Shown: positions 1 to 7,640, counted from the stretch's first letter. The stretch is 13,934 bases of DNA from Burkholderiales bacterium (GCA_020697025.1 JAJFBO010000016.1:1-13934); one strand, 5' to 3'. The notes: generated by a model from the letters alone, not told the origin. Program-made: numbers and translations.

Positions 1-1412
1 CTTAAAATAACACAGCAAATAAAACCACTAAAAAATTTGCGGTCAATTGCAAAACATAAAAAGGATGCCCATAATACACCAGTAACAATAAAACCATTAC
101 CTAACATAACAACCACCAAATTATCGCTTATATGCGGTGTTACATTAGTAAATAATTTATTTTGTAAACTAGCAGCTGGTACCAAATCCCCTGATCCAAT
201 CTTTATCTCAACCAAACGCGCGATACTAGGGAAGAAAGAAAGAAGTATTGGTGCTACATATTTTTTGTCTGAGCGAATAAACCCCTGCATAGCTATTTCG
301 AAAGCTACATATAATAACACCGGCGCAACAGCAGCTTCTGGTACTAAGTTTACGATAAATCCGACTAAACCAAACATACCACCGATACCTACAATAATAA
401 TATTTATGAGTAAAAAACCAGATTTTGCATTCATTTTAATATATGCAGGTAATCCAGCATATGGAGTAGTTTGAGCAATCCCACCAAATAAAGATGAAAC
501 TGTAGTAGCAATGCCATCAATTACAGCTAAATTGCGTACGCCATAATTTTCACCGGAACGAATTGCACTTTCGTCAACTGACATAGTACCAAATATCACT
601 AGAAGCGCAAATGGAAGTACTACTGGTATATAACTAATGATTTGTGGCATTACCTTTAAGAAACTAAGGTGCGGATATGGAAGTAAAAATCCAATATCAG
701 GACTTAAATTCGGGATTGGTCCGCTTAAGCCAAATGGACTCAAGATATAATAAGTTATTGTACCTGCAACAATAGCAAATATAACTCCTGAAATATTAAA
801 CGGCAGCCGCACTTGGGCCAGCATAGTTAAAAATACAATCGCCAGCGAAACTAAGCCGACAATCGGTTCACTAAAAATTAATTGTAAAGAAAAAAAGCCA
901 ATTAAGCCAATCGCTACACCGCCTATAGCTCCAAGTAATGCTGCACTCGGGACTAAAGTCTTTAATTGTTTAATAAATATGCTGGCAAATAATTTAAATA
1001 TACCGTTAATAAATAAACACCCCACACCTATATGCCAGGCATTTATACCAGCTTGATGAATATCAAGTCCAATATTTTTAAACAGCATAAAAGCAGGCCC
1101 TACAATACAGACGATAAACCCAATTGCCGAGGGGGCATCAAGCCCCGATGGGATTGCGGTGACATGCCGTTTTTGCTTTTTAGCTAAATAAAATGAAAGG
1201 ACAAAATATAATGTGTTACTTACTAAAACCCCAAAAATGGTACCAGGTATAATATTCTTCATAATAATATCTGTTGGAAACTGGTAGCCAAATTTTAGAA
1301 TCGCAGCAATTATCGTTAATAGTGAAAGATTATCAAAAATAATAGTAGCTGAAGCACCTATATCACCAGTAGAAAACCAATTATAACGAAATTTAGTATT
1401 AGTTAGTGGCAT
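1..1412 (-). CDS. NCS2-type (xanthine/uracil/vitamin C) permease family protein, 3' end outside window
   Basis: Polytopic inner-membrane protein of the nucleobase-cation symporter-2 fold. 470 codons are read from ATG at 1412 with no stop before the window edge, so the C-terminus is missing. Seen: G-D-I-G-A-S...F-D-N near residues 16-28, I-P-G-T near 55-58, T-A-I-P-S-G-L-D-A-P-S near 85-95, N-A-W-H-I-G near 124-129, V-D-E-S near 278-281 and G-G-I-A-Q-T-T-P-Y-A-G near 309-319, among many hydrophobic segments. These motifs match the less-studied NCS2-like branch with the D-x-N-L and GLD(T/A)PS signatures rather than classical UraA or XanP, so the substrate cannot be named. AAGGA lies about 6 nt upstream of the ATG and supports the start. 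It follows the unrecognised exported-protein gene by only 24 bp, so the two are probably co-transcribed. Family is confident, substrate unknown. Confidence 0.85.
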   Translation of the reverse strand, partial: MPLTNTKFRYNWFSTGDIGASATIIFDNLSLLTIIAAILKFGYQFPTDIIMKNIIPGTIFGVLVSNTLYFVLSFYLAKKQKRHVTAIPSGLDAPSAIGFIVCIVGPAFMLFKNIGLDIHQAGINAWHIGVGCLFINGIFKLFASIFIKQLKTLVPSAALLGAIGGVAIGLIGFFSLQLIFSEPIVGLVSLAIVFLTMLAQVRLPFNISGVIFAIVAGTITYYILSPFGLSGPIPNLSPDIGFLLPYPHLSFLKVMPQIISYIPVVLPFALLVIFGTMSVDESAIRSGENYGVRNLAVIDGIATTVSSLFGGIAQTTPYAGLPAYIKMNAKSGFLLINIIIVGIGGMFGLVGFIVNLVPEAAVAPVLLYVAFEIAMQGFIRSDKKYVAPILLSFFPSIARLVEIKIGSGDLVPAASLQNKLFTNVTPHISDNLVVVMLGNGFIVTGVLWASFLCFAIDRKFFSGFICCVIL

Positions 1413-1436
1413 ATAATTCCTTATAAAAAAATTAAA

Positions 1437-2099
1437 TTATTTATTATTCTTATTTTTATATTTGGAATAATAAAAATATATTACTAAAGCAAATATTGCC
1501 AGCCCAAACAATATTTTAAAAATTAATTTATATTTTACTAAATTAGTAGCTGAAGGCTTAGGAGCGTCACAACGAGCAAGTTTTTTTAGTAAATTTGCAT
1601 TATATTGATCCTGACGCTTTTTATATATTCCTTTTAGAAAATTTTGTTCATCATGACAAATCACATCATAGAATGTTTCTGTTTGATTTTGCTCTATGCC
1701 AAGCTCACTAATTTCTAAAATATTTGTTGTATGTAATATATGCGGACCTACTACTTTAGCCCCATGACAAAGCTTCATTTGTTTTATAAATTCTAGGGGT
1801 AATGATAATGGCTCCAGGTAACTATTACTATTACCTTTAATTTTTTGTTTACATTTTGATATCGTAGAAGCCTCGAATTTAAATGGTTTCGACTCCTGGA
1901 CCTGGCTGCATCGAATTTGAAACCCATATAGGGCCTTTTTTTTAATACAGTAATGGGCAAATTTTTGTTTGGACAGGGAATAATCGGGAAGCCTGTACAT
2001 TATTTTTTTGTGCTTATGACCAGGGAATAAAGTATTTATATTAAATGCATAAATGTTGTAATTTAAAAAGATTGCTACAATTAAAAAAAATCTTTTCAC
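1437..2099 (-). CDS. Unrecognised exported protein with C-terminal membrane anchor
   Basis: Function not recognised. The 220-residue product opens with a basic residue pair and a hydrophobic stretch (about residues 4-18) ending near Y-A-F, which reads as a signal peptide. Residues about 190-211 form a single hydrophobic helix followed by a short lysine/asparagine-rich tail, so the protein is probably held in the inner membrane with its body in the periplasm and its tail in the cytoplasm. The body has six cysteines at 51, 64, 83, 111, 148 and 177, an even number that could form three disulfides. The start is GTG (2097-2099), with GGTAAG about 5 nt upstream; starting there preserves the signal peptide, whereas the next ATG (codon 34) would remove it. 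It lies 24 bp upstream of the permease gene and is probably in the same transcript. Many AT-rich codons, like its neighbours. Confidence 0.7.
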   Translation of the reverse strand: MKRFFLIVAIFLNYNIYAFNINTLFPGHKHKKIMYRLPDYSLSKQKFAHYCIKKKALYGFQIRCSQVQESKPFKFEASTISKCKQKIKGNSNSYLEPLSLPLEFIKQMKLCHGAKVVGPHILHTTNILEISELGIEQNQTETFYDVICHDEQNFLKGIYKKRQDQYNANLLKKLARCDAPKPSATNLVKYKLIFKILFGLAIFALVIYFYYSKYKNKNNK

Positions 2100-2138
2100 T
2101 TTTGCTTACCCATAGCTAAATTACAGCCTATTTTTAAT

Positions 2139-2169
2139 GTTATATGCGTCTAATAAAAGCGTAATACAA
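2139..2169 (-). promoter_or_regulatory. Weak candidate sigma70 promoter for the exported-protein/permease pair
   Basis: On the minus strand TTGTAT (2169-2164) and TATAAC (2144-2139) are separated by 19 bp, longer than the ideal 17. The predicted start near 2132 would give an untranslated leader of about 33 nt. The 190-bp region between ppsR and this gene holds no other gene that I can see. Support is only by resemblance in AT-rich DNA. Confidence 0.25.
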
Positions 2170-2280
2170 ACCATTTTTCACCATTACTACCAGCATTATC
2201 GTGGAAATATTTCCTGCTAAATACGAATGGACAATTGCACAAATTTCAAGTGCTAACTTTCTGCTAGTTTAACTATACAT

Positions 2281-2297
2281 AATTCTTTGTTAGAATT
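2281..2297 (-). other. Small inverted repeat over the ppsR stop codon
   Basis: AATTCT-TTGTT-AGAATT is a 6-bp inverted repeat with a 5-nt loop that includes the ppsR TAA. No T-run follows it on the minus strand, so it is not a convincing intrinsic terminator. It could be a weak 3'-end stabilising hairpin or chance in AT-rich sequence. Confidence 0.25.
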
Positions 2298-3102
2298 TTC
2301 GCACCAGATGAATTCGCTGCATTATATTACTTGCAATTTCTTCTATAGATTTCTCACTCGTATTTAGGAATGGAATCCCATATTCACGCATAACATGCTC
2401 TGCAGCCTCAATCTCTGTTTTGCAGGTATTAATATTAGCATAATTGCTGTTTGGAATACGGTTTTGCCTGATTTGATGCAGCCTATCTACATTTATAGAT
2501 AAGCCAAATAGTTTTTCGTGATAAGGTACTAATATTTTTGGCAGCTTATCATGTTTTAAATCAACTTCGGCAAATGGATAGTTAGCCGCCTTAATGCCAT
2601 AGTTTACAGCCAGATATAAACAAGTTGGGGTTTTTCCTACCCTGGAAACACCTACTAGAATAACATCTGCAGCCTCATAATTCTTAACTGTAATTCCGTC
2701 ATCATTTTGTAACGAAAAATCAATAGCGTCTATTCGTCTATAATATTTAATCTGATCATTCATACCATGGGATTTACCCATTGCCTGTACTGCTTTTTGC
2801 TCTAGAGCATTTTCTAATTCAGGCATAAAGGTTTCAAAAAAATCAATAAAGCAAACACATTCTAATTTGAATTTATTTCGAATTATAGGGTTAACAATAC
2901 TACTTAAAATTATAGGCCGCTCACCATCTTGAATAAAACGGCTCTGGATTTTTACTATAGCTATATCAGCTTTAAATTCAGTATCAATGAATGGCATTCT
3001 CTCTTTACGTAATGAAATTTCATTAAACTGGGTTAATAATGCATTACCCATTGATTCCGTGGTAATTCCGGTTTGGTCAGATAAAAAAAATACACTACGC
3101 AT
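2290..3102 (-). CDS. ppsR: Phosphoenolpyruvate synthase regulatory protein (bifunctional kinase/pyrophosphorylase)
   Basis: Cytoplasmic regulator that, in characterised members of the DUF299 family, inactivates PEP synthase by ADP-dependent phosphorylation of a threonine and reactivates it by Pi-dependent dephosphorylation, so setting the switch between glycolysis and gluconeogenesis. At 270 residues it is full length. The N-terminus carries the S-D-Q-T-G-I-T-T-E motif (residues 8-16). The nucleotide-binding P-loop G-V-S-R-V-G-K-T lies at 151-158, followed by the family's Y-L-A (163-165) and A-N-Y-P (173-176) segments. The ATG at 3102 follows the stop of the upstream PIG-V-like gene by 6 bp, and its weak Shine-Dalgarno (GAG) overlaps that stop, which suggests translational coupling. 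The usual partner gene ppsA is not in the window, although in many proteobacteria it is adjacent and often divergent. Family assignment is confident. Confidence 0.93.
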   Translation of the reverse strand: MRSVFFLSDQTGITTESMGNALLTQFNEISLRKERMPFIDTEFKADIAIVKIQSRFIQDGERPIILSSIVNPIIRNKFKLECVCFIDFFETFMPELENALEQKAVQAMGKSHGMNDQIKYYRRIDAIDFSLQNDDGITVKNYEAADVILVGVSRVGKTPTCLYLAVNYGIKAANYPFAEVDLKHDKLPKILVPYHEKLFGLSINVDRLHQIRQNRIPNSNYANINTCKTEIEAAEHVMREYGIPFLNTSEKSIEEIASNIMQRIHLVRKF

Positions 3103-3108
3103 AATAAC

Positions 3109-4038
3109 TCATATTAAAAATATGGCATGGACTAGCCAATATAAAAAGTAAGAAATATAAAATAGGAAAAATAAGAAAACTAAACTAATTTTTAAGCTGG
3201 TAGATTTACGGGCTAAAAGAGTTAGTCCAAAATATAAAGTAAATAACGTTCCACAGAATCTTCCTTCAGACATCATGGTGCCAGTTAAAACACCAGGCAA
3301 AATACATAATAGATTAAATAATGCTTCTCCGGCATGTAATTGTAAATATAACATATATAATAATAAACCTAAGGTAGTAACTGCACAGCAGATTAATATT
3401 TTTAAATTAAGTTTTTTTCTTAACCCATAATATAAAAAATATGCTAAGCTATACATAATTCCTACAGGACGTGTAGCCGATAATAATCCTCCGCATATAG
3501 CTGAAACTACCGGCTTGTTTATTCGCATAAAATAAAATCCTGAAAGTGATAATAATAAAAATAATGCCTCAGTATATAAAGTTGCAAAATATATACTAAA
3601 CGGAGAAAAGGCCAGCAGTACAACCCCAAAACGGCTATTATCGTCATCAACAAATAAACTTAAATATTTATAAAAAATTAATAGTGCTAAAAATATGAAT
3701 AATTGATTTAAGAGAATACCTACCATAACCGGTGGTAATGATGTAATATAGGCTACAGATTTAACTGTATAGGGATATAAAGGAAAGAAGGCCCAGTTGG
3801 CTAAACCGCGCCAGATCTTGGGCCCGGTTGTGCGAATAGCACTATCATAACCATCTTTTATAATAGTTATATACCATTTACAATCCCATTTGCACATAGC
3901 CGAAAAGAAATTAAGATGGCTATGACTTAAAATATCTTTGGCCAAATTATATTGATAAAGCATAACTATGCGGCTAACTAAAAACACTATAATACAAAAT
4001 AATGCCCAATGTATTTTGTTAAATCTACCCATATACAT
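3109..4038 (-). CDS. PIG-V-like (GT-C fold) membrane glycosyltransferase
   Basis: A strongly hydrophobic protein with many transmembrane segments. After the first helix (about residues 11-27) comes a loop with W-D-C-K-W-Y (51-56), then D-G-Y and, near 80-89, W-A-F-F-P-L-Y-P. This W-D-x-x-W-Y plus FFPLYP combination is typical of the PIG-V mannosyltransferase family, whose eukaryotic member adds the second mannose to GPI; bacterial homologues presumably use a polyprenyl-phosphate sugar donor, with acceptor unknown. An in-frame GTG at 4131 extends the frame by 31 codons but lies inside the upstream terminator hairpin, so I start at ATG 4036-4038. ATG 4030-4032 is an equal alternative and neither has a strong Shine-Dalgarno. 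At about 310 residues it is shorter than many bacterial homologues. It is the first gene of a probable two-gene unit with ppsR. Confidence 0.68.
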   Translation of the reverse strand: MYMGRFNKIHWALFCIIVFLVSRIVMLYQYNLAKDILSHSHLNFFSAMCKWDCKWYITIIKDGYDSAIRTTGPKIWRGLANWAFFPLYPYTVKSVAYITSLPPVMVGILLNQLFIFLALLIFYKYLSLFVDDDNSRFGVVLLAFSPFSIYFATLYTEALFLLLSLSGFYFMRINKPVVSAICGGLLSATRPVGIMYSLAYFLYYGLRKKLNLKILICCAVTTLGLLLYMLYLQLHAGEALFNLLCILPGVLTGTMMSEGRFCGTLFTLYFGLTLLARKSTSLKISLVFLFFLFYISYFLYWLVHAIFLI

Positions 4039-4071
4039 TAATTTTCTAAAAAGATATAAAACAAAATTATT

Positions 4072-4100
4072 ATTATAAAAATAATTTATTAAAATATGTA
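4072..4100 (-). promoter_or_regulatory. Candidate promoter for the PIG-V-like gene and ppsR
   Basis: A perfect TATAAT (4077-4072, minus strand) sits downstream of the rplQ terminator, with a poor -35 (TACATA, 4100-4095) at 17 bp. The predicted start near 4065 would give a leader of about 27 nt to ATG 4038. A promoter is expected here because the terminator would isolate these genes from rplQ, but TATAAT is not rare in DNA this AT-rich. Confidence 0.35.
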
Positions 4101-4119
4101 GCGCGCTCTCATTTATAGC

Positions 4120-4149
4120 AAAAAAAAACACCCAATATTGGGTGTTTTT
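4120..4149 (-). terminator. Intrinsic terminator of the spc-alpha ribosomal operon
   Basis: Bases 4124-4149 are a perfect 26-bp palindrome: arm AAAAACACCC, central AATATT, arm GGGTGTTTTT. On the minus strand it is followed by an unbroken run of T (complement of 4128-4120). It lies 17 bp past the rplQ stop, exactly where the operon should end. On the plus strand the same hairpin has five T residues, so it could act in both directions, though no plus-strand gene reads into it. Confidence 0.93.
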
Positions 4150-4166
4150 AATTTTGCTAATGCAAT

Positions 4167-4562
4167 CTATGATGCATCAGTATCTTCAATTACTTCTGAA
4201 TCAGCTGGGCGATCCACTAATTCCATGAATGCACGTGGTGCATTATCACCTGGGCGGAACCCATGCTTTAATACCCGGGTATATCCACCCGCACGTAGAT
4301 TATAACGTGGACCTAATACATTAAATAATTTTACAACAATTTCACGATCACGTATACGGTCAAAAGCCAAACGACGATTTGCTACACTTGGCTCTTTAGC
4401 CAAAGTAATTAATGGTTCTACTATTTTACGTAATTCTTTTGCCTTAGGCAAAGTTGTTACAATTGCTTCATGCCTAAGCAGGGCAACAGCCATGTTTTTA
4501 AACATTGCTTTACGATGTGAAGCAGTACGGTTAAACTTGCGATGAGCACATTGATGACGCAT
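4167..4562 (-). CDS. rplQ: 50S ribosomal protein L17
   Basis: Large-subunit protein located near the peptide exit tunnel region of the 50S subunit. The 131-residue product starts M-R-H-Q, followed by a histidine/arginine-rich N-terminus (H-R-K-F-N-R-T) and [17 protein letters not shown] (residues about 29-45), the family signature. It ends with R-A-F-M-E-L-V-D-R and an acidic tail, slightly longer than the E. coli protein (127). Last gene of the alpha-operon segment, 24 bp after rpoA. AGGA lies about 9 nt before the ATG. The intrinsic terminator follows directly. No anomalies. Confidence 0.98.
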   Translation of the reverse strand: MRHQCAHRKFNRTASHRKAMFKNMAVALLRHEAIVTTLPKAKELRKIVEPLITLAKEPSVANRRLAFDRIRDREIVVKLFNVLGPRYNLRAGGYTRVLKHGFRPGDNAPRAFMELVDRPADSEVIEDTDAS

Positions 4563-4586
4563 TCTATTTCATCCTATAACTAAATA

Positions 4587-5603
4587 TTATTTCTTTTTCT
4601 TTGCTGCTGATGCCGGCGGCCAATTATCAATAGTCATGCCTAATTTTAAGCCACGATCATCTAATAATTCTTTTATCTCAGTTAAAGATTTTTTACCTAA
4701 ATTTGGCGTGCGTAGTAAATCATTTTCAGAAAACTGGACTAAATCACCAAGATAATTAATATCTAAGTGCTTTAAGCAATTAGCACTTCTAACCGTTAAC
4801 TCTAAGTTATCAACTAATTCTAAAAACATCGGATCAACTTCTGGTTCTTCTTTAACCTTAGCTAATTTACTGGTAATTGATTGGGTCTCAGGCATATGCT
4901 CTAAACCAGCAAATACTAATAATTGTTCTATTAACAGCTTAGAAGCAGCCCTAACAGCGTCTTCAGGCGTGAGTACGCCGTTAGTCTCAATTTCCAAAAC
5001 TAATTTATCCAAGTCAGTTTTCTGCTCAACACGTGCATTTTCAACGTTAAACATAACACGTGTCACTGGAGAATAACCAGCATCTAAATGGATAACGCCA
5101 GCAGTTTCTGTCTCAGACTCCGCTCGTCTAGCGCTAGCAGTTTCATAACCAACCCCTGTACTGACAGTAATTTCCATATCCAGTTCATTTCCAGATACAA
5201 TTGAACAAATCATATGCTCCGGATTTAATAGTTCAACTTCATGCGTCAAAGTAACATCAGCTCCTGTCACTACGGCAGGGCCTTTTTTTGCTAACTTTAG
5301 AGTAACATTATCTTTTCCATGTAATTTAAATACTAAACCTTTAAGATTTAATAAAATATCAACCACATCTTCATTCACACCTGTAATTGGGGAATATTCA
5401 TGAGTAACGCCAGCAATTTTTACTGATGTAACTGCAACTCCAGTCATGGATGATAATAAAACACGGCGTAAAGCATTACCTAGTGTATGTCCATAACCAC
5501 GTGCAAATGGCTCCATCACAATTTTACAATTGTTATTGTTGCCATCAATTGCGGCTATATTAACCGATTTCGGCTTTAATAATTGCTTATTCAGGGCTTG
5601 CAT
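4587..5603 (-). CDS. rpoA: DNA-directed RNA polymerase alpha subunit
   Basis: The alpha dimer is the assembly platform for beta and beta-prime, and its C-terminal domain binds UP elements and activators. The 338-residue product has the N-terminal domain with [13 protein letters not shown] (35-47), and L-T-P-E-D-A-V near 211-217. A lysine/glutamate-rich linker runs at about 247-260. The helix-hairpin-helix C-terminal domain spans about 264-323 and contains [10 protein letters not shown] (269-278); the arginine at 272 and asparagine at 275 correspond to the E. coli DNA-contacting R265 and N268. The tail ends in four lysines. The UP-element-binding face looks intact, so UP elements at this organism's strong promoters are plausible. 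AAAGGAA lies about 11 nt upstream of the ATG. Position between rpsD and rplQ is canonical. Confidence 0.98.
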   Translation of the reverse strand: MQALNKQLLKPKSVNIAAIDGNNNNCKIVMEPFARGYGHTLGNALRRVLLSSMTGVAVTSVKIAGVTHEYSPITGVNEDVVDILLNLKGLVFKLHGKDNVTLKLAKKGPAVVTGADVTLTHEVELLNPEHMICSIVSGNELDMEITVSTGVGYETASARRAESETETAGVIHLDAGYSPVTRVMFNVENARVEQKTDLDKLVLEIETNGVLTPEDAVRAASKLLIEQLLVFAGLEHMPETQSITSKLAKVKEEPEVDPMFLELVDNLELTVRSANCLKHLDINYLGDLVQFSENDLLRTPNLGKKSLTEIKELLDDRGLKLGMTIDNWPPASAAKKKK

Positions 5604-5633
5604 ATCTTTATCTATTCCTTTAAACTGTTTTTA

Positions 5634-6257
5634 TTATTTAGAGTAAAACTCTACCACTAACTGTTCATTAAGATCACTAGATAAATCACTACGCTCCGGC
5701 ATAGCTTTGAATGTGCCTTCCATTGTTTTAGGATTAACCTCTAACCATTGCGGAAACCCGACTTGTTCACCCAAAGATAACGATTCCTGAATACGGACTT
5801 GTTTTTGTCCTTTTTCACTTATTGATACAACATCACCGGCTTTAACCTGGAATGATGGAATATTTACCGGCTTACCATTAACCATAACAGCTTTATGTGA
5901 AACTAGCTGGCGCGCTTCTGCCCTAGTAGAACCAAAACCCATACGATAAACTACATTATCTAATCTGGATTCCAATAGTTTTAATAGATTTTCACCAGTA
6001 GAACCTTTTCTTCTGGCGCTTTCAGCAAAATATTTTCTAAACTGACGTTCTAAAATACCATAAATTCGTCGGATCTTCTGTTTTTCACGTAATTGGATAC
6101 CAAAATCTGATAATTTGCCCCCAGAAGTTGCCCCATGCTGTCCAGGTGCAACACCTAGCTTACATTTAGCATCAGCACTTTTTCTACTACTTACCAATGA
6201 TAAATCCATACCCTCACGACGCATTAATTTACATCTGGGTCCTGTATATCTAGCCAT
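5634..6257 (-). CDS. rpsD: 30S ribosomal protein S4
   Basis: Primary 16S-binding protein that nucleates small-subunit assembly, and in E. coli the translational repressor of the alpha operon. 207 residues (E. coli 206). N-terminus [16 protein letters not shown] near 37-42; [12 protein letters not shown] near 56-67; the S4 RNA-binding domain near 95-160 includes [11 protein letters not shown] and [12 protein letters not shown]. From memory, the stretch through [11 protein letters not shown] and the C-terminal [11 protein letters not shown] is very like Neisseria S4, a taxonomic hint. GGGAG lies 8 nt before the ATG, and rpsK ends 13 bp upstream. Confidence 0.98.
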   Translation of the reverse strand: MARYTGPRCKLMRREGMDLSLVSSRKSADAKCKLGVAPGQHGATSGGKLSDFGIQLREKQKIRRIYGILERQFRKYFAESARRKGSTGENLLKLLESRLDNVVYRMGFGSTRAEARQLVSHKAVMVNGKPVNIPSFQVKAGDVVSISEKGQKQVRIQESLSLGEQVGFPQWLEVNPKTMEGTFKAMPERSDLSSDLNEQLVVEFYSK

Positions 6258-6270
6258 AAACTAATCTCCC

Positions 6271-6666
6271 TTAAACTCTACGTCTTTTCGGAGGACGGCA
6301 ACCATTATGTGGAATTGGCGTAATATCCGAAATACTAACAATTTTTATACCCAAAGCATTTAATGCACGAACTGATGATTCACGACCAGGCCCAGGACCT
6401 TGTACACGTACATCTAATGTTTTTATACCGTATTCTTGGGCAACTTTTCCAGCTTTCTCCGCTGCAATTTGTGCTGCAAATGGAGTACTTTTACGTGAGC
6501 CTTTATAACCAGCAGCACCAGAGCTAGCCCAAGATAAAGCATTCCCCTGACGATCTGTAATGGTAATAATTGTATTATTAAAAGAGGCATGAACGTGGGC
6601 AACACCCTCGGACACTACTTTTCTCACTTTTTTCCTGACTTTTGACGCTGTGTTTGCTTTAGTCAT
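6271..6666 (-). CDS. rpsK: 30S ribosomal protein S11
   Basis: Platform protein of the small subunit near the mRNA exit path. 131 residues. The lysine/arginine-rich N-terminus is followed by [13 protein letters not shown] (about 26-38), then [12 protein letters not shown] and the signature [10 protein letters not shown], ending [14 protein letters not shown]. All are diagnostic of S11. The ATG has AAGGA about 6 nt upstream. The 79-bp gap to rpsM is long for this cluster. A frame of 60 codons on the same strand inside this gene is a shadow. Confidence 0.98.
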   Translation of the reverse strand: MTKANTASKVRKKVRKVVSEGVAHVHASFNNTIITITDRQGNALSWASSGAAGYKGSRKSTPFAAQIAAEKAGKVAQEYGIKTLDVRVQGPGPGRESSVRALNALGIKIVSISDITPIPHNGCRPPKRRRV

Positions 6667-6745
6667 TTAAAATCCTTATTTAGTTATTTTTAGCATGTAA
6701 TTTTGCTTTTCACTAGTATGTGTTCACAAAGATTAATCTGCTATA
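6667..6745 (-). other. Unusually long rpsM-rpsK intergenic spacer
   Basis: 79 bp inside an operon whose other gaps are mostly 30 bp or less. It contains a 10-bp palindrome AGATTAATCT (6730-6739) and a short AGCA...TGCT inverted repeat. No convincing -10/-35 pair and no small gene with a ribosome binding site were seen. It may be a processing or regulatory spacer, or simply relaxed sequence. Confidence 0.4.
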
Positions 6746-7111
6746 TTATTTTTTCTTGCCTGCAATAGCTTTTCTCGGACCCTTGCGAGTACGTGCATTA
6801 GTTTTAGTTCGTTGTCCACGAACTGGCAAACCTTTAAGATGGCGACCACCACGATAGCATTTCAGATCAACTAAACGCTTAATATTCATTGAAACCTCAC
6901 GACGCAGGTCACCCTCAATCGTAAATGTACCAACTTGATTTCGCACTAGCTCCATCTTCTCATGTGGCAAATCTTTTACTTTAGTTTGCTCTAAAACTCC
7001 TGTCACACCACAAATTTTTTTCGCACGAGATGGACCAATACCATAAATGTGCTGTAAGCCAATCACGATATGAGCATTATCAGGAATGTTTACACCGGCA
7101 ATACGCGCCAT
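6746..7111 (-). CDS. rpsM: 30S ribosomal protein S13
   Basis: Small-subunit head protein contacting the P-site tRNA and bridging to the 50S subunit. 121 residues, starting [10 protein letters not shown]. The helix-two-turns-helix region has [11 protein letters not shown] near 24-34. The C-terminus has the diagnostic [15 protein letters not shown] and [10 protein letters not shown] segments and a basic G-K-K-K tail. An in-frame GTG immediately precedes the ATG, but AAGGA is spaced correctly for ATG 7109-7111 and too close for the GTG. First gene of the alpha-operon segment, 170 bp after rpmJ, with its own likely promoter. Confidence 0.98.
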   Translation of the reverse strand: MARIAGVNIPDNAHIVIGLQHIYGIGPSRAKKICGVTGVLEQTKVKDLPHEKMELVRNQVGTFTIEGDLRREVSMNIKRLVDLKCYRGGRHLKGLPVRGQRTKTNARTRKGPRKAIAGKKK

Positions 7112-7281
7112 CACTTTTCCTTATAAAAATTTAACTAATCAACGAGGTCGTGATTATATCATAATAATACACAGAATCGTTGAAAATTACACACCACAAC
7201 CAGAATTTCAATTCACTTCCAATTTATAAATACTATATGTAATACAATATCTACCAATTTTAGTTAAATCCAAATTCCTGA
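7112..7281 (-). other. 170-bp rpmJ-rpsM intergenic region
   Basis: This separates the spc-type block from the alpha-type block. Besides the extended -10 promoter and the rpsM Shine-Dalgarno (AAGGA) I see no gene, no hairpin with a T-tract that would end the spc transcript, and no clear equivalent of the E. coli S4-binding pseudoknot leader. The region is strongly AT-rich. Readthrough from the spc promoter is therefore probably possible alongside initiation here. Confidence 0.5.
7153..7161 (-). promoter_or_regulatory. Extended -10 promoter upstream of rpsM (alpha-operon promoter)
   Basis: Minus strand reads TGATATAAT (7161-7153): a perfect TATAAT hexamer with the TG of an extended -10 element one base before it. 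The -35 region is poor, which is common for extended -10 promoters. The predicted start near 7146 leaves a leader of about 35 nt before the rpsM ATG. It lies in the widest gap of the cluster, which supports function. Confidence 0.6.
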
Positions 7282-7395
7282 TTATCCTTGCCTTTGTTTA
7301 TGTCTTGCTTCTTTGCAAATCACCCGGACTACTCCATGGCGACGTACAATTTTACAATTACGACATATTTTTTTAACTGAAGGTTTAACTCTCAT
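7282..7395 (-). CDS. rpmJ: 50S ribosomal protein L36 (zinc-binding form)
   Basis: A 37-codon gene translated by hand from ATG 7393-7395 to TAA 7282-7284. The product begins [11 protein letters not shown] and ends A-R-H-K-Q-R-Q-G. It has the zinc ligands of the C-plus form of L36: C11, C14, C27 and H32. L36 sits in the large subunit near domain V/II of 23S rRNA. AAGG lies about 8 nt upstream of the start, and infA ends 16 bp before it. Length and sequence fit the family closely. Retaining the zinc ligands means this copy is not the zinc-independent paralogue used under zinc starvation. Confidence 0.97.
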   Translation of the reverse strand: MRVKPSVKKICRNCKIVRRHGVVRVICKEARHKQRQG

Positions 7396-7411
7396 TTAAA
7401 TACCTTTTAAA

Positions 7412-7630
7412 TTATTTTGCCCGAAATACAATACGAGCTTTATTTAAATCATATGGGGTCATCTCAACAGTTACCTTATCTCCTGGCAATATACGAATAT
7501 AGTTCATTCGCATTTTGCCGGAAATATGACATAGTACTACATGCCCATTTTCTAGTTGTACCCGAAACATCGTATTTGGCAATGCTTCGATTACTTCGCC
7601 TTCAAACTGAATAACATCATCTTTAGCCAT
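7412..7630 (-). CDS. infA: Translation initiation factor IF-1
   Basis: A 72-residue single OB-fold protein that binds the 30S A site and helps IF-2 and IF-3 select the initiator t[23 protein letters not shown] at the N-terminus, [15 protein letters not shown] in the middle and the ending [11 protein letters not shown] are diagnostic. Full length. TAGGA is about 9 nt before the ATG and overlaps the secY stop region, with 10 bp between the genes. Its position between secY and rpmJ is the betaproteobacterial (and Gram-positive) arrangement, unlike E. coli where infA is elsewhere. Confidence 0.98.
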   Translation of the reverse strand: MAKDDVIQFEGEVIEALPNTMFRVQLENGHVVLCHISGKMRMNYIRILPGDKVTVEMTPYDLNKARIVFRAK

Positions 7631-7640
7631 CAGTTTTTTC

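Noticed and set aside
37..474. Plus-strand frame of 145 codons
   Set aside because: Lies entirely antisense to the NCS2-type permease, has no recognisable domain and no good ribosome binding site; a shadow.
4565..4573. Possible two-codon ORF (ATG AAA TAG) just before the rplQ start
   Set aside because: Too short to interpret and expected by chance; it overlaps the Shine-Dalgarno spacer.
6423..6605. Minus-strand frame of 60 codons within rpsK
   Set aside because: Out-of-frame overlap with the conserved S11 gene; no homology or start signal.
7417..7614. Plus-strand frame of 65 codons
   Set aside because: Antisense to infA, which is unmistakable on the other strand.
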